Source: Corynebacterium guangdongense (GTDB lineage: Bacteria; Actinomycetota; Actinomycetes; Mycobacteriales; Mycobacteriaceae). From it: 64,000 nucleotides of DNA. Position numbers and translations under genes: made by a program. Location of the stretch: NCBI RefSeq assembly GCF_030408915.1, contig NZ_CP047654.1, forward strand, positions 620,001 through 684,000. Reading direction: 5' to 3'. Below the pieces are notes generated by a model, which was not told the DNA's origin, searched no databases, and saw nothing but the letters and a program-made list of their open reading frames with translations. The stretch's first letter is position 1. Each line of letters starts with the position of its first letter. Positions 27,940 through 36,556 of this stretch are shown piece after piece.

Positions 27940-28518
27940 ATGGCGGATCAGCACTCGACTGCGGGGCAGGGCAGCGTCTCCCGCAGCCTCTATGACGTCA
28001 ATTCCAGCGACCCGCGCAGCGAACTGGTCGACCGCTCCCAGCTGGACCCGGAGGACGTAGGGCAGATCACCCGGCTGATGAACGCGCTGTCGGGCCTGCG
28101 TGAGAAGGAAAAGGCGCTTGCCGACGCCTCCGAGAAATACATGAAGTTGAGCTCGCAGGACATGCGTGCCCTTCATTTCCTCATCGTGGCCAATCACCGG
28201 AAGGAAGTGGTCACCCCGGGGATGCTCGGCACTCACCTGGGCATGTCGCCGGCCTCCATTACCAAGCTGCTCAATCGGCTGGAGAAGGGCGGCCACATCA
28301 GCCGCCGGGTTCATCCGACTGATCGCCGGGCCTTCTCCATCGAGGTGACGGACGAGACCCGGGCCTCCGCGATGCGGACCGTCGGGAAGCAGCATGCGAA
28401 GAGGTTTCACGCCGCGGCCCGTCTGACCAGGGAGCAGCGGGACGTGGTCATCAACTTCCTCGAGGACACGGCGCGCGAGATGTCCCTGGACGACGCCGAC
28501 TGGGCTCAGGAGCGGTGA
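27940..28518 (+). CDS. MarR-family transcriptional regulator
   Basis: 192 residues. The winged helix is in MLGTHLGMSPASITKLLNRLEKGGHISRRVHPTDRRAFSIEVT, with the DRR wing motif typical of MarR. An N-terminal extension of about 35 residues and the dimerisation helices flank it. It controls an unknown gene set; the lipocalin gene (convergent) and itself are candidates. ATG 27940 has only a weak AGGT ribosome site. Confidence 0.9.
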   Translation: MADQHSTAGQGSVSRSLYDVNSSDPRSELVDRSQLDPEDVGQITRLMNALSGLREKEKALADASEKYMKLSSQDMRALHFLIVANHRKEVVTPGMLGTHLGMSPASITKLLNRLEKGGHISRRVHPTDRRAFSIEVTDETRASAMRTVGKQHAKRFHAAARLTREQRDVVINFLEDTAREMSLDDADWAQER

Positions 28519-28528
28519 GGAAATGAGA

Positions 28529-28553
28529 AACGGCCGCCTGAGGGCGGGCCGTT
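28529..28553. terminator. Bidirectional terminator between marR and the lipocalin gene
   Basis: AACGGCC-GCC...GGC-G-GGCCGTT forms a stem with one bulged G, followed by CTTTGTC on the plus strand and TTTCTCATTTCC on the minus strand. It serves the two convergent genes. Confidence 0.75.
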
Positions 28554-28561
28554 CTTTGTCT

Positions 28562-29206
28562 CTAGAGCACGCAGAGCGGAACGACGTCCTTGCGCCCCTC
28601 TGCCATGGGCACGGTGAGGAAGGAGCAGGACCACCAGCCGCGGGACTCCACCACGGAGCGGACCTGCGACCATTGTCCGGCGCTCAGGTCCGGGGTGCGC
28701 GAGAGGATGAAGCCCGAGTTCCGGTCGGGATCCCCGACGACGGCCAGGGAGTAGTCCTCGTCCAGGTAGGTGATCCGATAGTTGGTGGGGCCCGCCTCGT
28801 CCTGGAAGGGCACGCCCGGGAAGTTCACCCGCAGCGAAGCGTCGGAGCGCCGCTGCGCAGTGCCTTCGATGACGGAGGGGCCGAAGAAGGTTCCGCAGGA
28901 GTTGCGGACGGAGATCGTCTCCTCGTCGAGCACCGCGTACTCGGCGGTGGTGTCGCTGGCGCACTGCAGAGAGTAGGGCTGGGGCAGGGCGGCGACCTGG
29001 TACCACGTGCCGGCGTACTTGTCGAGGTCGACCGGGAATCCCACCTCGCTCAGCTCATTCCCGGGGGCCGAGGAGCTGGTGGGGAGCAGCTGGGATGAAC
29101 CACCCCCGATTCGTCCACCGTCGAAGATGTCCTGGGCCTGGGCGGCCGGGGTGGCCAGGGTGGCGAGCATGGCCGCCGCCCCAAGGCCGGCGATGAATTT
29201 CCTCAC
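28562..29206 (-). CDS. Secreted lipocalin-family protein (Blc-like)
   Basis: 214 residues from GTG 29206, with AAGGAGT upstream. The signal peptide (MRKFIAGLGAAAMLATLATPAAQA) is followed by a Gly/Ser-rich linker and a lipocalin fold. The hallmark first motif is YAGTWYQVAALPQPYS, and VVGDPDRNSGFILSRTP matches the Blc C-terminal strand. Four Cys could form two disulfides. It likely binds lipid or a hydrophobic ligand at the cell envelope. Divergent from the fasciclin lipoprotein gene. Confidence 0.85.
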   Translation of the reverse strand: MRKFIAGLGAAAMLATLATPAAQAQDIFDGGRIGGGSSQLLPTSSSAPGNELSEVGFPVDLDKYAGTWYQVAALPQPYSLQCASDTTAEYAVLDEETISVRNSCGTFFGPSVIEGTAQRRSDASLRVNFPGVPFQDEAGPTNYRITYLDEDYSLAVVGDPDRNSGFILSRTPDLSAGQWSQVRSVVESRGWWSCSFLTVPMAEGRKDVVPLCVL

Positions 29207-29401
29207 GATTTACTCCTTAGGTCAGTTATTTTAAACCAAAGTGTAATACATGGGGGCGGCTCGTGCTGCATTTGTCGTGACGGGTGAGGGCGGGGCCGGG
29301 CCGGCAACGGACCGATAAATTTTCGGGAAATCCATTGCGTCCGCCAAAGTATTAACTTAGGGTAAACATTATCCAAAGTTGAACTTCTGAAAGGTTTGAT
29401 C

Positions 29402-30031
29402 ATGAAGCGAGTACTTGCCGCCACCGGCGCCCTGGGCCTGGCCCTCGCCCTCAGCGCCTGCGCCTCCGAGGACAGCGAGACCACGACCTCAATGACCGAG
29501 ACCGACACCACTACCGAGGTCACCACCTCCGAGACCACCACCTCCGAGACCACGACAGAAGAGACGGCCACCGAAACGACGACCACCATGGCCGGCGAGG
29601 GTGAGGACATCGTCGACACCGCAGTCGCGGCGGGTCAGTTCACCACCCTGACCACCGCTCTTCAGGAGGCTGGCCTGGTGGAGACCCTCAAGGGCGACGG
29701 GCCGTTCACGGTCTTCGCGCCCACCGACGAGGCCTTCGCCGCGCTGCCGGAGGGCACCCTGGACACCCTCCTCGCCGACCCCTCCGGCGATCTGACCGAG
29801 ATTCTCACCTACCACGTCATCCCGGACGAGGTTTTCGCCGCCGACGTCGTGGAACTTGACGGCCAGACCGTCGACACCGTCCAGGGCGGCAGCCTGACCG
29901 TCAACGTCGATGGCGAGAATGTCTCGCTGACGGACGAGGCCGGCAACACCGTCAACGTGATCGACACCGACATCGAGGCCTCGAACGGCGTCATCCACGT
30001 CATCGACGGTGTCCTCATGCCGACCCTTTAA
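29402..30031 (+). CDS. Fasciclin-domain (FAS1) lipoprotein
   Basis: 209 residues. The lipoprotein signal ends in LSAC (Cys about residue 20). A striking Thr/Glu/Ser-rich spacer (about residues 24-62, with repeated ETTT units) comes next, then one FAS1 domain: [45 protein letters not shown] and the terminal motif [13 protein letters not shown]. This resembles mycobacterial MPT83/MPT70 surface antigens. It probably mediates adhesion or envelope interactions. AAAGG precedes ATG 29402, and a strong terminator follows. Confidence 0.92.
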   Translation: MKRVLAATGALGLALALSACASEDSETTTSMTETDTTTEVTTSETTTSETTTEETATETTTTMAGEGEDIVDTAVAAGQFTTLTTALQEAGLVETLKGDGPFTVFAPTDEAFAALPEGTLDTLLADPSGDLTEILTYHVIPDEVFAADVVELDGQTVDTVQGGSLTVNVDGENVSLTDEAGNTVNVIDTDIEASNGVIHVIDGVLMPTL

Positions 30032-30069
30032 GCGGCCGGTGCCCGCGCGCTTCTCTGAACCGGGAGGGA

Positions 30070-30120
30070 CGACGGAAGGGCGTGGCTCCGACGCGAGGTC
30101 GGGGCCACGCCCTTCCGTCG
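30070..30120 (+). terminator. Rho-independent terminator after the fasciclin gene
   Basis: A 17-bp perfect outer stem (CGACGGAAGGGCGTGGC / GCCACGCCCTTCCGTCG) encloses an inner CCGAC/GTCGG stem and is followed by TTTCC. Confidence 0.88.
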
Positions 30121-30211
30121 TTTCCGGGCTATCTGACACCCGGAGAGTTTCACCAGCGTGCGTCGGCGCCCGAAGTCCCGGTTCAGGGGCGGGGAAGGGG
30201 ACGTCTGCGCG

Positions 30212-31519
30212 TCACTTCGTCCGGTACGGCTCCTCGTCACCGATGTTGACGTCGACGGTGACGATGCCGCCCTCGAAGGGGAAGGCGCGCTGCGGGCAGT
30301 GTTCGCGGGGGCAGGTGATGCAGCCGGGCCCGATCGGGGTGCCGGTCCCGGCCGTCAGATCCAAGCCGTCGGAGTAGACGAGGCGGTGCGCCTGCTCCAG
30401 GTCGCAGCCGACGCCGACGGCGAACTCCTTGCGGGTCTTGCTGAAACCCTTGTTCGCCCCGGCGATCTGGCGGGCGACCCAGAGGTAGGTGCGCCCGTCC
30501 GGCATCGTCGCGATCTGACGGGTCACCCTGTTCGGCGTCTCGAAGGCGCGATGAATGACCCACAGCGGGCAGGAGCCGCCGGTGCGGGCGAAGTGGAAGG
30601 CCGTCGCCGAGGCGCGCTTGGAAATGTTGCCCGCACGATCCGTGCGGACGAAGAAGAAGGGGATGCCACGCGCGCCGGGACGCTGAAGCGTCGACATGCG
30701 GTGGGCGGTCGACTCGAAACTGGTGCTGAAACGACTGGCCAGTAGGTCGATGTCGTAGCGGGTGGCCTCGGCGTGCTCGAGGAACTCGGTGTAGGGCATG
30801 GTCACCGCGGCGGCGAAGGACTGGGCCAGCCCGCGCCGGGCGATCTCGCGGGCCTGCTTGGTCGACAGGGGAGCGGCCATCATCTCAATTTCCTCGCCGT
30901 GGACGAGCAGGGCGTACTGCATGGACAGCTCGAAGGCGAGCTGGGCGTCGGACAGTCCCGTGCGCAGCACCAGCCGTCGTTCAGCGGGCAGGTAGTGGCG
31001 GCGAGGGCCGTCGATCTGGCCGCGGAAATCGACGGTGACGCCGGCGTCGGACTCCAGGCGCGCGACCAGGCGCGGCACGCGCAGGCGCATCGGCCCGAGC
31101 GCCAGGGAGAGCTCCTCGCCGGTGGTGTCGAGCTTGTGGAAGTAGTTGTTGGTCGCGTAGTAGAAGTCGCGGACCTCCTCGAAGGGGCTGGTGGTCGGTG
31201 ACTGGTCCTTGACCATCCGCGGCACCAGTTCCGGGTAGCGCGCGACCAGGTCGGCCAGCTGATCCTCGGGCGTGCCGGGAAAGACCTCCTTGAGCTGGGC
31301 GATGGCACGCGCGTCCTGGTCGGTGGAGAAGAAGCCCGCCGGGGTGTCGAACGCCTGCGAGAGGCTCATCAGGACCGTGACCGTCAACGGTCGCTGGTCG
31401 TTCTCCAGCTGGTTGAGGTAGCTGGTGGAGATGCCGAGACGCTTGGCCATCTCCACCTGCGTCAGCCCCGCCGTGCGGCGCAGCGTATGGATCCGTGCCC
31501 CGGCGAAGTGTTTGGTCAC
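30212..31519 (-). CDS. prpR: PrpR/RamB-family regulator of propionate or acetate metabolism
   Basis: 435 residues. An N-terminal XRE helix-turn-helix (LRRTAGLTQVEMAKRLGISTSYLNQLEN, residues 13-40) is followed by an IrrE/M78-like central domain, with a C-terminal domain containing the Cys cluster GCITCPREHCPQRAFP. This layout is that of the short-chain acyl-CoA sensing regulators RamB and PrpR. Its position next to prpDBC favours PrpR, the activator of the methylcitrate cycle. A CACTG-CA-CAGTG inverted repeat at 31593-31604 lies upstream and may be an autoregulatory site. Confidence 0.87.
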   Translation of the reverse strand: MTKHFAGARIHTLRRTAGLTQVEMAKRLGISTSYLNQLENDQRPLTVTVLMSLSQAFDTPAGFFSTDQDARAIAQLKEVFPGTPEDQLADLVARYPELVPRMVKDQSPTTSPFEEVRDFYYATNNYFHKLDTTGEELSLALGPMRLRVPRLVARLESDAGVTVDFRGQIDGPRRHYLPAERRLVLRTGLSDAQLAFELSMQYALLVHGEEIEMMAAPLSTKQAREIARRGLAQSFAAAVTMPYTEFLEHAEATRYDIDLLASRFSTSFESTAHRMSTLQRPGARGIPFFFVRTDRAGNISKRASATAFHFARTGGSCPLWVIHRAFETPNRVTRQIATMPDGRTYLWVARQIAGANKGFSKTRKEFAVGVGCDLEQAHRLVYSDGLDLTAGTGTPIGPGCITCPREHCPQRAFPFEGGIVTVDVNIGDEEPYRTK

Positions 31520-31629
31520 GAGTGTTCAACCTCCAAAACCCGGTGGTGCCAGCGATTTCTTCAGGCGCTGGTGTTGTCTGCCTTAACTTAGTCACTGCAC
31601 AGTGGTCCACGCCACCAGCTTGGGGGTGG

Positions 31630-32400
31630 CTAGTCCATCACCAGTCCGCCGCCGACGACGAGGTTCTGGCCGGCGACGGAGCGAGACCAGGGGGAGGCGA
31701 AGAACAGGACGGCGTCGGCAAGCTCCTCCGGCGTGGTCGCCGAACCCAGCGGGGTGCCCGTGGCGATGGCGTCGAGCACGGCCTGCGGGGTGGCGGCGCT
31801 GGCGTCGGTGGTACGCAGCAGGCCGCCGCTGACCATGTTGACGGTGACTCCGCGCGGGCCGAGGTCTTTGGCCAGGCTGCGGGTCAGCGACAGTAGCGCC
31901 GCCTTGGCGGCGGTGTAGTCGTGGTAGGGGACGACCGGGTTCTGGAAGAGGTTGGTGCCGATGTTGACGACGCGGCCGTACCCGGCCCGCTCGAAGTCGC
32001 CCAGCGCCGCCTGGACGGTGTTGAGCGCGCCCCCGACGGAACCCTCGAACTGCTCCGCGAAGCGCCGGTAGGTGATCTCCCCGGCGGCGGGGCGGGCGTC
32101 GCCGTCAAAGGAGAAGTTCACCAGCGCGTTGTTGACGACCGTGGTCACCGGTGCGCCGAAGGCCTCCGCCGCGTCGGCGACGACGCGCTCCATGTCCGCC
32201 CGGGAGCGGACGTCGCCCTGCAGGGCCACCGCCCGGCCCGCATGGGCGGCGACCAGTTCCCCGGCGGCGGCCCGGCTGGCGAGGTAGTTGACGGCCACGC
32301 GCGCCCCCTCGCGGAGGAAAGCCTGGGAGATGCGTCGGCCCAGGCCGCGCGCGCCCCCGGTGACGAGGACGACCTGGTCGGAAATGCTGTGCTGGTTCAT
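31630..32400 (-). CDS. Short-chain dehydrogenase/reductase under TPP riboswitch control
   Basis: 256 residues of the classical SDR type. [11 protein letters not shown] binds NAD(P), VNNALVNF replaces the NNAG motif, and [19 protein letters not shown] carries the catalytic Tyr and Lys. [15 protein letters not shown] is also conserved. It resembles 3-oxoacyl-ACP reductases (FabG) but the substrate is unknown. The leader contains a full TPP riboswitch and a hairpin that hides the ribosome site, so the product probably has a role linked to thiamine metabolism. The gene sits between prpR and prpD. Confidence 0.9.
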   Translation of the reverse strand: MNQHSISDQVVLVTGGARGLGRRISQAFLREGARVAVNYLASRAAAGELVAAHAGRAVALQGDVRSRADMERVVADAAEAFGAPVTTVVNNALVNFSFDGDARPAAGEITYRRFAEQFEGSVGGALNTVQAALGDFERAGYGRVVNIGTNLFQNPVVPYHDYTAAKAALLSLTRSLAKDLGPRGVTVNMVSGGLLRTTDASAATPQAVLDAIATGTPLGSATTPEELADAVLFFASPWSRSVAGQNLVVGGGLVMD

Positions 32401-32403
32401 GTG

Positions 32404-32430
32404 TTCCTTGCGTGGAAAAGGCGCAAGGAA
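32404..32430 (-). promoter_or_regulatory. Hairpin sequestering the SDR ribosome-binding site
   Basis: In the mRNA, UUCCUUGCG (32430-32422) pairs perfectly with CGCAAGGAA (32412-32404), loop CCUUUUCCA. The second arm is the only plausible Shine-Dalgarno (AAGGAA), three bases before the AUG at 32400. This is the expected expression platform for translational control by the upstream riboswitch. Confidence 0.75.
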
Positions 32431-32436
32431 GACAAC

Positions 32437-32513
32437 GGACATTCCCTACGCCAGCGTTGACTGGATCAGGTTCGACGGGTGTGTTCTCAGCCGTGTCCGG
32501 CACCCCGTGTCAC
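32437..32513 (-). promoter_or_regulatory. TPP (THI element) riboswitch
   Basis: The reverse strand reads GGGGTGCC, then GGCTGAGA, ACACACCCGTCGAACCTGAT, CCAGT, AACGCTGGCGTAGGGA. These are the ordered conserved blocks of the thiamine-pyrophosphate aptamer (pyrimidine-sensor CUGAGA, ACCCG...ACCUGAU and GCGUAGGGA). The closing P1 stem is GACA/TGTC at the ends. It lies 37 bp upstream of the SDR start. Confidence 0.93.
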
Positions 32514-32740
32514 TGGGATCGAGACTAACAGCGCGTACGTCCGCGTCCCCCCGCGCCGGGTGTGGGCGGCGGGGGAACGTCCGCCTAATGGGCGATGAGC
32601 TGGCCGTTCCACGAATGTTGCAGATTCACGGGAAAAGTTCAGCGGAAATCCGCCCCATTCGCCGTGACCTGGGACACGAAACTTGCCCTAGGTTGATGGG
32701 CAGCACATCAGAATCCGTTTCACCCGCTGGAGGAAACCCC

Positions 32741-34267
32741 ATGATCGATCACGTCGTCCGCACCCGCCGCTCGGCCGAGGACTTCCCCTACGAAGAGCAC
32801 CTGGCCTACAAGATCGCCCGCGTCGCCGCGGATCCGGTGGAGGTTCCGGAGGAGACCACCGAGATGATCATCAACCGCATCATCGACAACGCCGCGGTCT
32901 CCGCCGCCTCGGTGACCCGCCGCCCGGTGACGGTCGCGCGTCGACAGGCGCAGGCCCACGCGGTCGCTGACGCGACCGCGGGAAGTCGAGGAGCGACCGT
33001 CTTCGGCCTGGAGGGCACCTACTCCGCGGAGTGGGCCGCCTGGGCCAACGGCACCGCCGTGCGCGAACTCGATTTCCACGACACCTTCCTGGCGGAGGAG
33101 TACTCCCACCCGGGCGACAACATCCCGCCGATCCTGGCCGCCGCCCAGACCGCCGGCAAGACCGGCCGCGACCTCATCCGCGGCCTGGCCACCGGCTACG
33201 AGATCCAGGTCGACCTGGTGCGCGGCATGAGCCTGCACAAGCACAAGATCGACCACGTCGCCCACCTCGGCCCCTCGGCGGCCGCCGGCATCGGCACCCT
33301 GCTCGGTCTCGACGTCGACACCATCTACCAGGCGATCGGCCAGGCCCTGCACACCACCACCGCCACGCGGCAGTCCCGCAAGGGCGAGATCTCCTCGTGG
33401 AAGGCCTTCGCCCCGGCCTTCGCCGGCAAGATGGCCATCGAGGCGATCGACCGCACCATGCGCGGCGAGGGCGCCCCGGCCCCGATCTGGGAGGGCGAGG
33501 ACGGCGTCATCGCCTGGCTGCTGGGCGGCCCGAACCACGAGTACACCATCCCGCTGCCGGCCGAGGGCGAGGAGAAGCGCGGCATTCTCGACACCTTCAC
33601 CAAGGAGCACTCCGCCGAGTACCAGGCCCAGGCCCTGATTGACCTGGCCCGCCGCATGAAGTCGACGCTCGCCGAGAAGGGCGTGTCCGCCGCGGACATT
33701 GCCTCCATCGTGCTGCACACCTCGCACCACACCCACTACGTCATCGGCACCGGCGCGAACGACCCGCAGAAGATGGACCCGAACTCCTCCCGCGAGACCC
33801 TGGACCACTCCATCATGTACATTTTCGCGGTCGCCCTCGAGGACGGGAAGTGGCACCACGAGCACTCCTACGCCCCGGAGCGCGCCAACCGCCCGGAGAC
33901 CGTCGAGCTGTGGCACAAGATCTCCACCCTTGAGGACCCGGAGTGGACCCGCCGCTACCTGTCCACCGACCCGGTCGAGAAGGCCTTCGGCGCCCGCGCC
34001 GTCATCACCCTCAACGACGGCACCGAGATCGTCGACGAGCTCGCGCTTGCCGACGCCCACCCGCTCGGCGCCCGCCCCTTCGCCCGCGCCCAGTACATCC
34101 AGAAGTTCCGTGAACTCGCCGAGGGCGTCGTCTCCCCGCAGGAGCAGGATCGCTTCCTCGCCGCCGTCGAGAACCTGGAGAACCTCACCGACCTGAACGA
34201 GCTCAACATCGTCCTCGCCGCCGAGGTCCTCGCCAGGGCGCCGCAGACCCCGGAAGGACTGCTCTAA
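32741..34267 (+). CDS. prpD: 2-methylcitrate dehydratase
   Basis: 508 residues of the MmgE/PrpD family. [29 protein letters not shown] and [23 protein letters not shown] are conserved PrpD segments. It converts 2-methylcitrate to 2-methyl-cis-aconitate in propionate breakdown. ATG 32741 follows GGAGGAAAC. First gene of prpDBC; prpB starts 2 bp after its stop. The 200-bp upstream region contains AAACTTGCC, similar to RamB/PrpR-type sites, but no operator was defined. Confidence 0.96.
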   Translation: MIDHVVRTRRSAEDFPYEEHLAYKIARVAADPVEVPEETTEMIINRIIDNAAVSAASVTRRPVTVARRQAQAHAVADATAGSRGATVFGLEGTYSAEWAAWANGTAVRELDFHDTFLAEEYSHPGDNIPPILAAAQTAGKTGRDLIRGLATGYEIQVDLVRGMSLHKHKIDHVAHLGPSAAAGIGTLLGLDVDTIYQAIGQALHTTTATRQSRKGEISSWKAFAPAFAGKMAIEAIDRTMRGEGAPAPIWEGEDGVIAWLLGGPNHEYTIPLPAEGEEKRGILDTFTKEHSAEYQAQALIDLARRMKSTLAEKGVSAADIASIVLHTSHHTHYVIGTGANDPQKMDPNSSRETLDHSIMYIFAVALEDGKWHHEHSYAPERANRPETVELWHKISTLEDPEWTRRYLSTDPVEKAFGARAVITLNDGTEIVDELALADAHPLGARPFARAQYIQKFRELAEGVVSPQEQDRFLAAVENLENLTDLNELNIVLAAEVLARAPQTPEGLL

Positions 34268-34269
34268 AG

Positions 34270-35193
34270 ATGTCCCTGTACGCACCGTCCACGACGCCCA
34301 CGCAGCGTCGGCAAGCTCTGCGTGACTCGCTCAACGCCCCGGCCATCACCAAGCTGCCGGGAGCCTTCAACCCCCTGACCGCCCGCCTCATCGAGGACCT
34401 CGGACTTTTCGAGGGCGTCTACGTCTCCGGCGCCGTGCTCGCCAACGACCTGGGCCTGCCCGACATCGGGCTGACCACGCTCACCGAGGTCGCCGGGCGC
34501 GGGCGCCAGATCGCCCGGGCCACCGACCTGCCCGTGCTCATCGACGCCGACACCGGCTTCGGCGAACCGATGTCCGCCGCCCGCACCGTCTCCGAATTCG
34601 AGGACGCCGGCCTGGCCGGCTGCCACTTCGAGGACCAGGTCAACCCGAAGCGCTGCGGCCACCTGGACGGCAAGGAGGTCGTGCCCACCGACGTCATGGT
34701 CCGGCGCATCTCCGCGGCCGCCAACGAGCGTCGCGACGACAGCTTCGTCATCTGCGCGCGCACCGACGCCGCCGGCATCGAATCCGTCGACGCCGCCATC
34801 GAGCGGGCCAAGGCCTACGCCGCCGCCGGCGCCGACCTCATCTTCACCGAGGCGCTCTACACCGTCGACGACTTCAAGAAATTCCGCGACGCCGTCGACA
34901 CTCCGCTGCTGGCCAACATGACCGAGTTCGGCAAAACCGAGCTGCTTCCGGCCGGCACCCTGGAGGAGATCGGCTACAACGCCGTCATCTACCCGGTCAC
35001 CACCCTGCGCATCGCCATGGGCGCCGTGGAGGAGGCGCTGCGCGAGATCGGCGAGACCGGCACCCAGGCCGGCTGGCTCGACCGCATGCAGCACCGCTCC
35101 CGCCTCTACGAACTGGTCAAGTACGAGGAGTACAACGCCTTCGACCAGTCCGTCTTCACCTACTCCCGCGACAGCTACTCGACCACCTTCTGA
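34270..35193 (+). CDS. prpB: 2-methylisocitrate lyase
   Basis: 307 residues of the isocitrate lyase/PEP mutase fold. Key features are VLIDADTGFGEP (Mg-binding Asp), HFEDQVNPKRCGHLDGK with the catalytic Cys of KRCGH, and ICARTDAAG. It splits 2-methylisocitrate to pyruvate and succinate. It starts 2 bp after prpD and is followed by prpC after 47 bp; the spacer contains the direct repeat CACGTCCATCG twice. Confidence 0.96.
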   Translation: MSLYAPSTTPTQRRQALRDSLNAPAITKLPGAFNPLTARLIEDLGLFEGVYVSGAVLANDLGLPDIGLTTLTEVAGRGRQIARATDLPVLIDADTGFGEPMSAARTVSEFEDAGLAGCHFEDQVNPKRCGHLDGKEVVPTDVMVRRISAAANERRDDSFVICARTDAAGIESVDAAIERAKAYAAAGADLIFTEALYTVDDFKKFRDAVDTPLLANMTEFGKTELLPAGTLEEIGYNAVIYPVTTLRIAMGAVEEALREIGETGTQAGWLDRMQHRSRLYELVKYEEYNAFDQSVFTYSRDSYSTTF

Positions 35194-35240
35194 CCCGCCT
35201 CACAGCACGTCCATCGCACGTCCATCGAAGGAGAAGCATC

Positions 35241-36398
35241 ATGACCACCACCGAAACCCAGCCGGACATCCGTAAGGGCCTGGCAGGCGTCTACGCCGAC
35301 TACACGGCCATCTCCAAGGTCAATCCGGAGACCAACTCCCTGCTCTACCGCGGCTACCCGGTCCAGGAGCTCGCCGAGAACTGCACCTTTGAGGAGGTCG
35401 CCTACCTGCTGCTGCGCGGCGAACTGCCCGACGAGGAGGAGCTCGCCGACTTCAAGCGCGAGTGCTGGAACGGCCGCTCCCTGGACCAGAAGACGATCGA
35501 CATGGTCATGTCGATGCCCACCGACTGCCACCCGATGGACGTGCTGCGCAGCGCCGTCGCCTTCCTCGGCAGCTACGACGCCGACCACTTCACCCGCAGC
35601 GCCAACCACATCCGCTGGGTCGGACGCCAGCTGCTGTCCAAGCTGCCGACCATCGTGGCCCTGGACATCCGCCGCCGCCGCGGCGAGGGTTACATCGAGC
35701 CCCGCAAGGACCTCGGCTTCACCGAAAACTTCCTGTGGATGGTCTTCGGCGACGGCCCGGATTCCCCGCTGAACAAGCCGGGCGACGTGGAGTGCTTCGA
35801 GAAGTCCATGATTCTCTACGCCGAGCACTCCTTCAACGCCTCGACCTTCACCGCCCGCGTCATCACCTCCACCATGTCCGACCCGTGGTCGGCCATCGCC
35901 GGTGCGATCGGCGCCCTCAAGGGGCCGCTGCACGGCGGCGCCAACGAGGCGGTCATGCACAACATGATCGAGATCGGCGACCCGGCCACCGCCGAGCAGT
36001 GGTGCAAGGACAAGCTGGCCAACAAGGAGCTCGTCATGGGCTTCGGCCACCGGGTCTACAAGAAGGGCGACTCGCGCGTCCCGACCATGGAGGCGGCGTT
36101 CCGGAAGCTGGCCCAGGAGCACGACGGCGAGGAGAGCCGCAAGTGGGTCGAGATGTACGACATCATGGCCGAGACCATGTACGAGAACACCTCGATCAAA
36201 ATCCGGCCGAACCTGGACTTCCCGGCCGGCCCGGCGTACTACATCATGGGCTTCGACATCCCCTTCTTCACGCCGCTGTTCGTGATGTCGCGCATCACCG
36301 GCTGGTCCGCCCACATCCTGGAGCAGTACGAGAACAACTCCCTGATCCGCCCGCTCTCCGCCTACAACGGCCCCGAAGAGCGCCACCTCGGCCGCTAG
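35241..36398 (+). CDS. prpC: 2-methylcitrate synthase
   Basis: 385 residues, the short citrate-synthase type. Catalytic segments are AEHSFNASTF, LKGPLHGGANEAVM (His), VMGFGHRVYKKGDSR (His) and the Asp in NLDFPAGP. It condenses propionyl-CoA with oxaloacetate. A GGAGAAG site precedes ATG 35241. Position after prpDB distinguishes it from housekeeping citrate synthase. Confidence 0.95.
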   Translation: MTTTETQPDIRKGLAGVYADYTAISKVNPETNSLLYRGYPVQELAENCTFEEVAYLLLRGELPDEEELADFKRECWNGRSLDQKTIDMVMSMPTDCHPMDVLRSAVAFLGSYDADHFTRSANHIRWVGRQLLSKLPTIVALDIRRRRGEGYIEPRKDLGFTENFLWMVFGDGPDSPLNKPGDVECFEKSMILYAEHSFNASTFTARVITSTMSDPWSAIAGAIGALKGPLHGGANEAVMHNMIEIGDPATAEQWCKDKLANKELVMGFGHRVYKKGDSRVPTMEAAFRKLAQEHDGEESRKWVEMYDIMAETMYENTSIKIRPNLDFPAGPAYYIMGFDIPFFTPLFVMSRITGWSAHILEQYENNSLIRPLSAYNGPEERHLGR

Positions 36399-36413
36399 GT
36401 TAGTTTTCACATC

Positions 36414-36465
36414 AGCAGTCCCATTCCGCTGTGCCCGACTGCCGGGTCAGTAGAATGGGACTGCT
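36414..36465 (+). terminator. Long hairpin after prpC, possible terminator or RNA element
   Basis: AGCAGTCCCATTC (36414-36426) pairs perfectly with GAATGGGACTGCT (36453-36465); an inner CCCGAC...GGGTC pairing extends it. No T-run follows, so it may instead be a processing or stabilising hairpin between prpDBC and pyc. Confidence 0.5.
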
Positions 36466-36556
36466 CTCACTGGTGGAGATATGTCGAATGATGATACGTT
36501 AGGCTATCTTCGTTACCTGATTCACATTTTATATTTCTCGGGAAGGGGATAATCGC

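Noticed and set aside
29445..29595. Thr/Glu codon repeats in the fasciclin gene as a tandem repeat element
   Set aside because: It is an in-frame flexible surface linker, common in lipoproteins; not a separate DNA element.
35194..35240. CACGTCCATCG direct repeat between prpB and prpC as a regulatory element
   Set aside because: Two short adjacent copies in a 47-bp spacer inside an operon; may be simple slippage. Noted only in the prpC context.
36499..36520. TTAGG...ACCTGA as an iron box before pyc
   Set aside because: Spacer of 12 instead of 9 and no core match.
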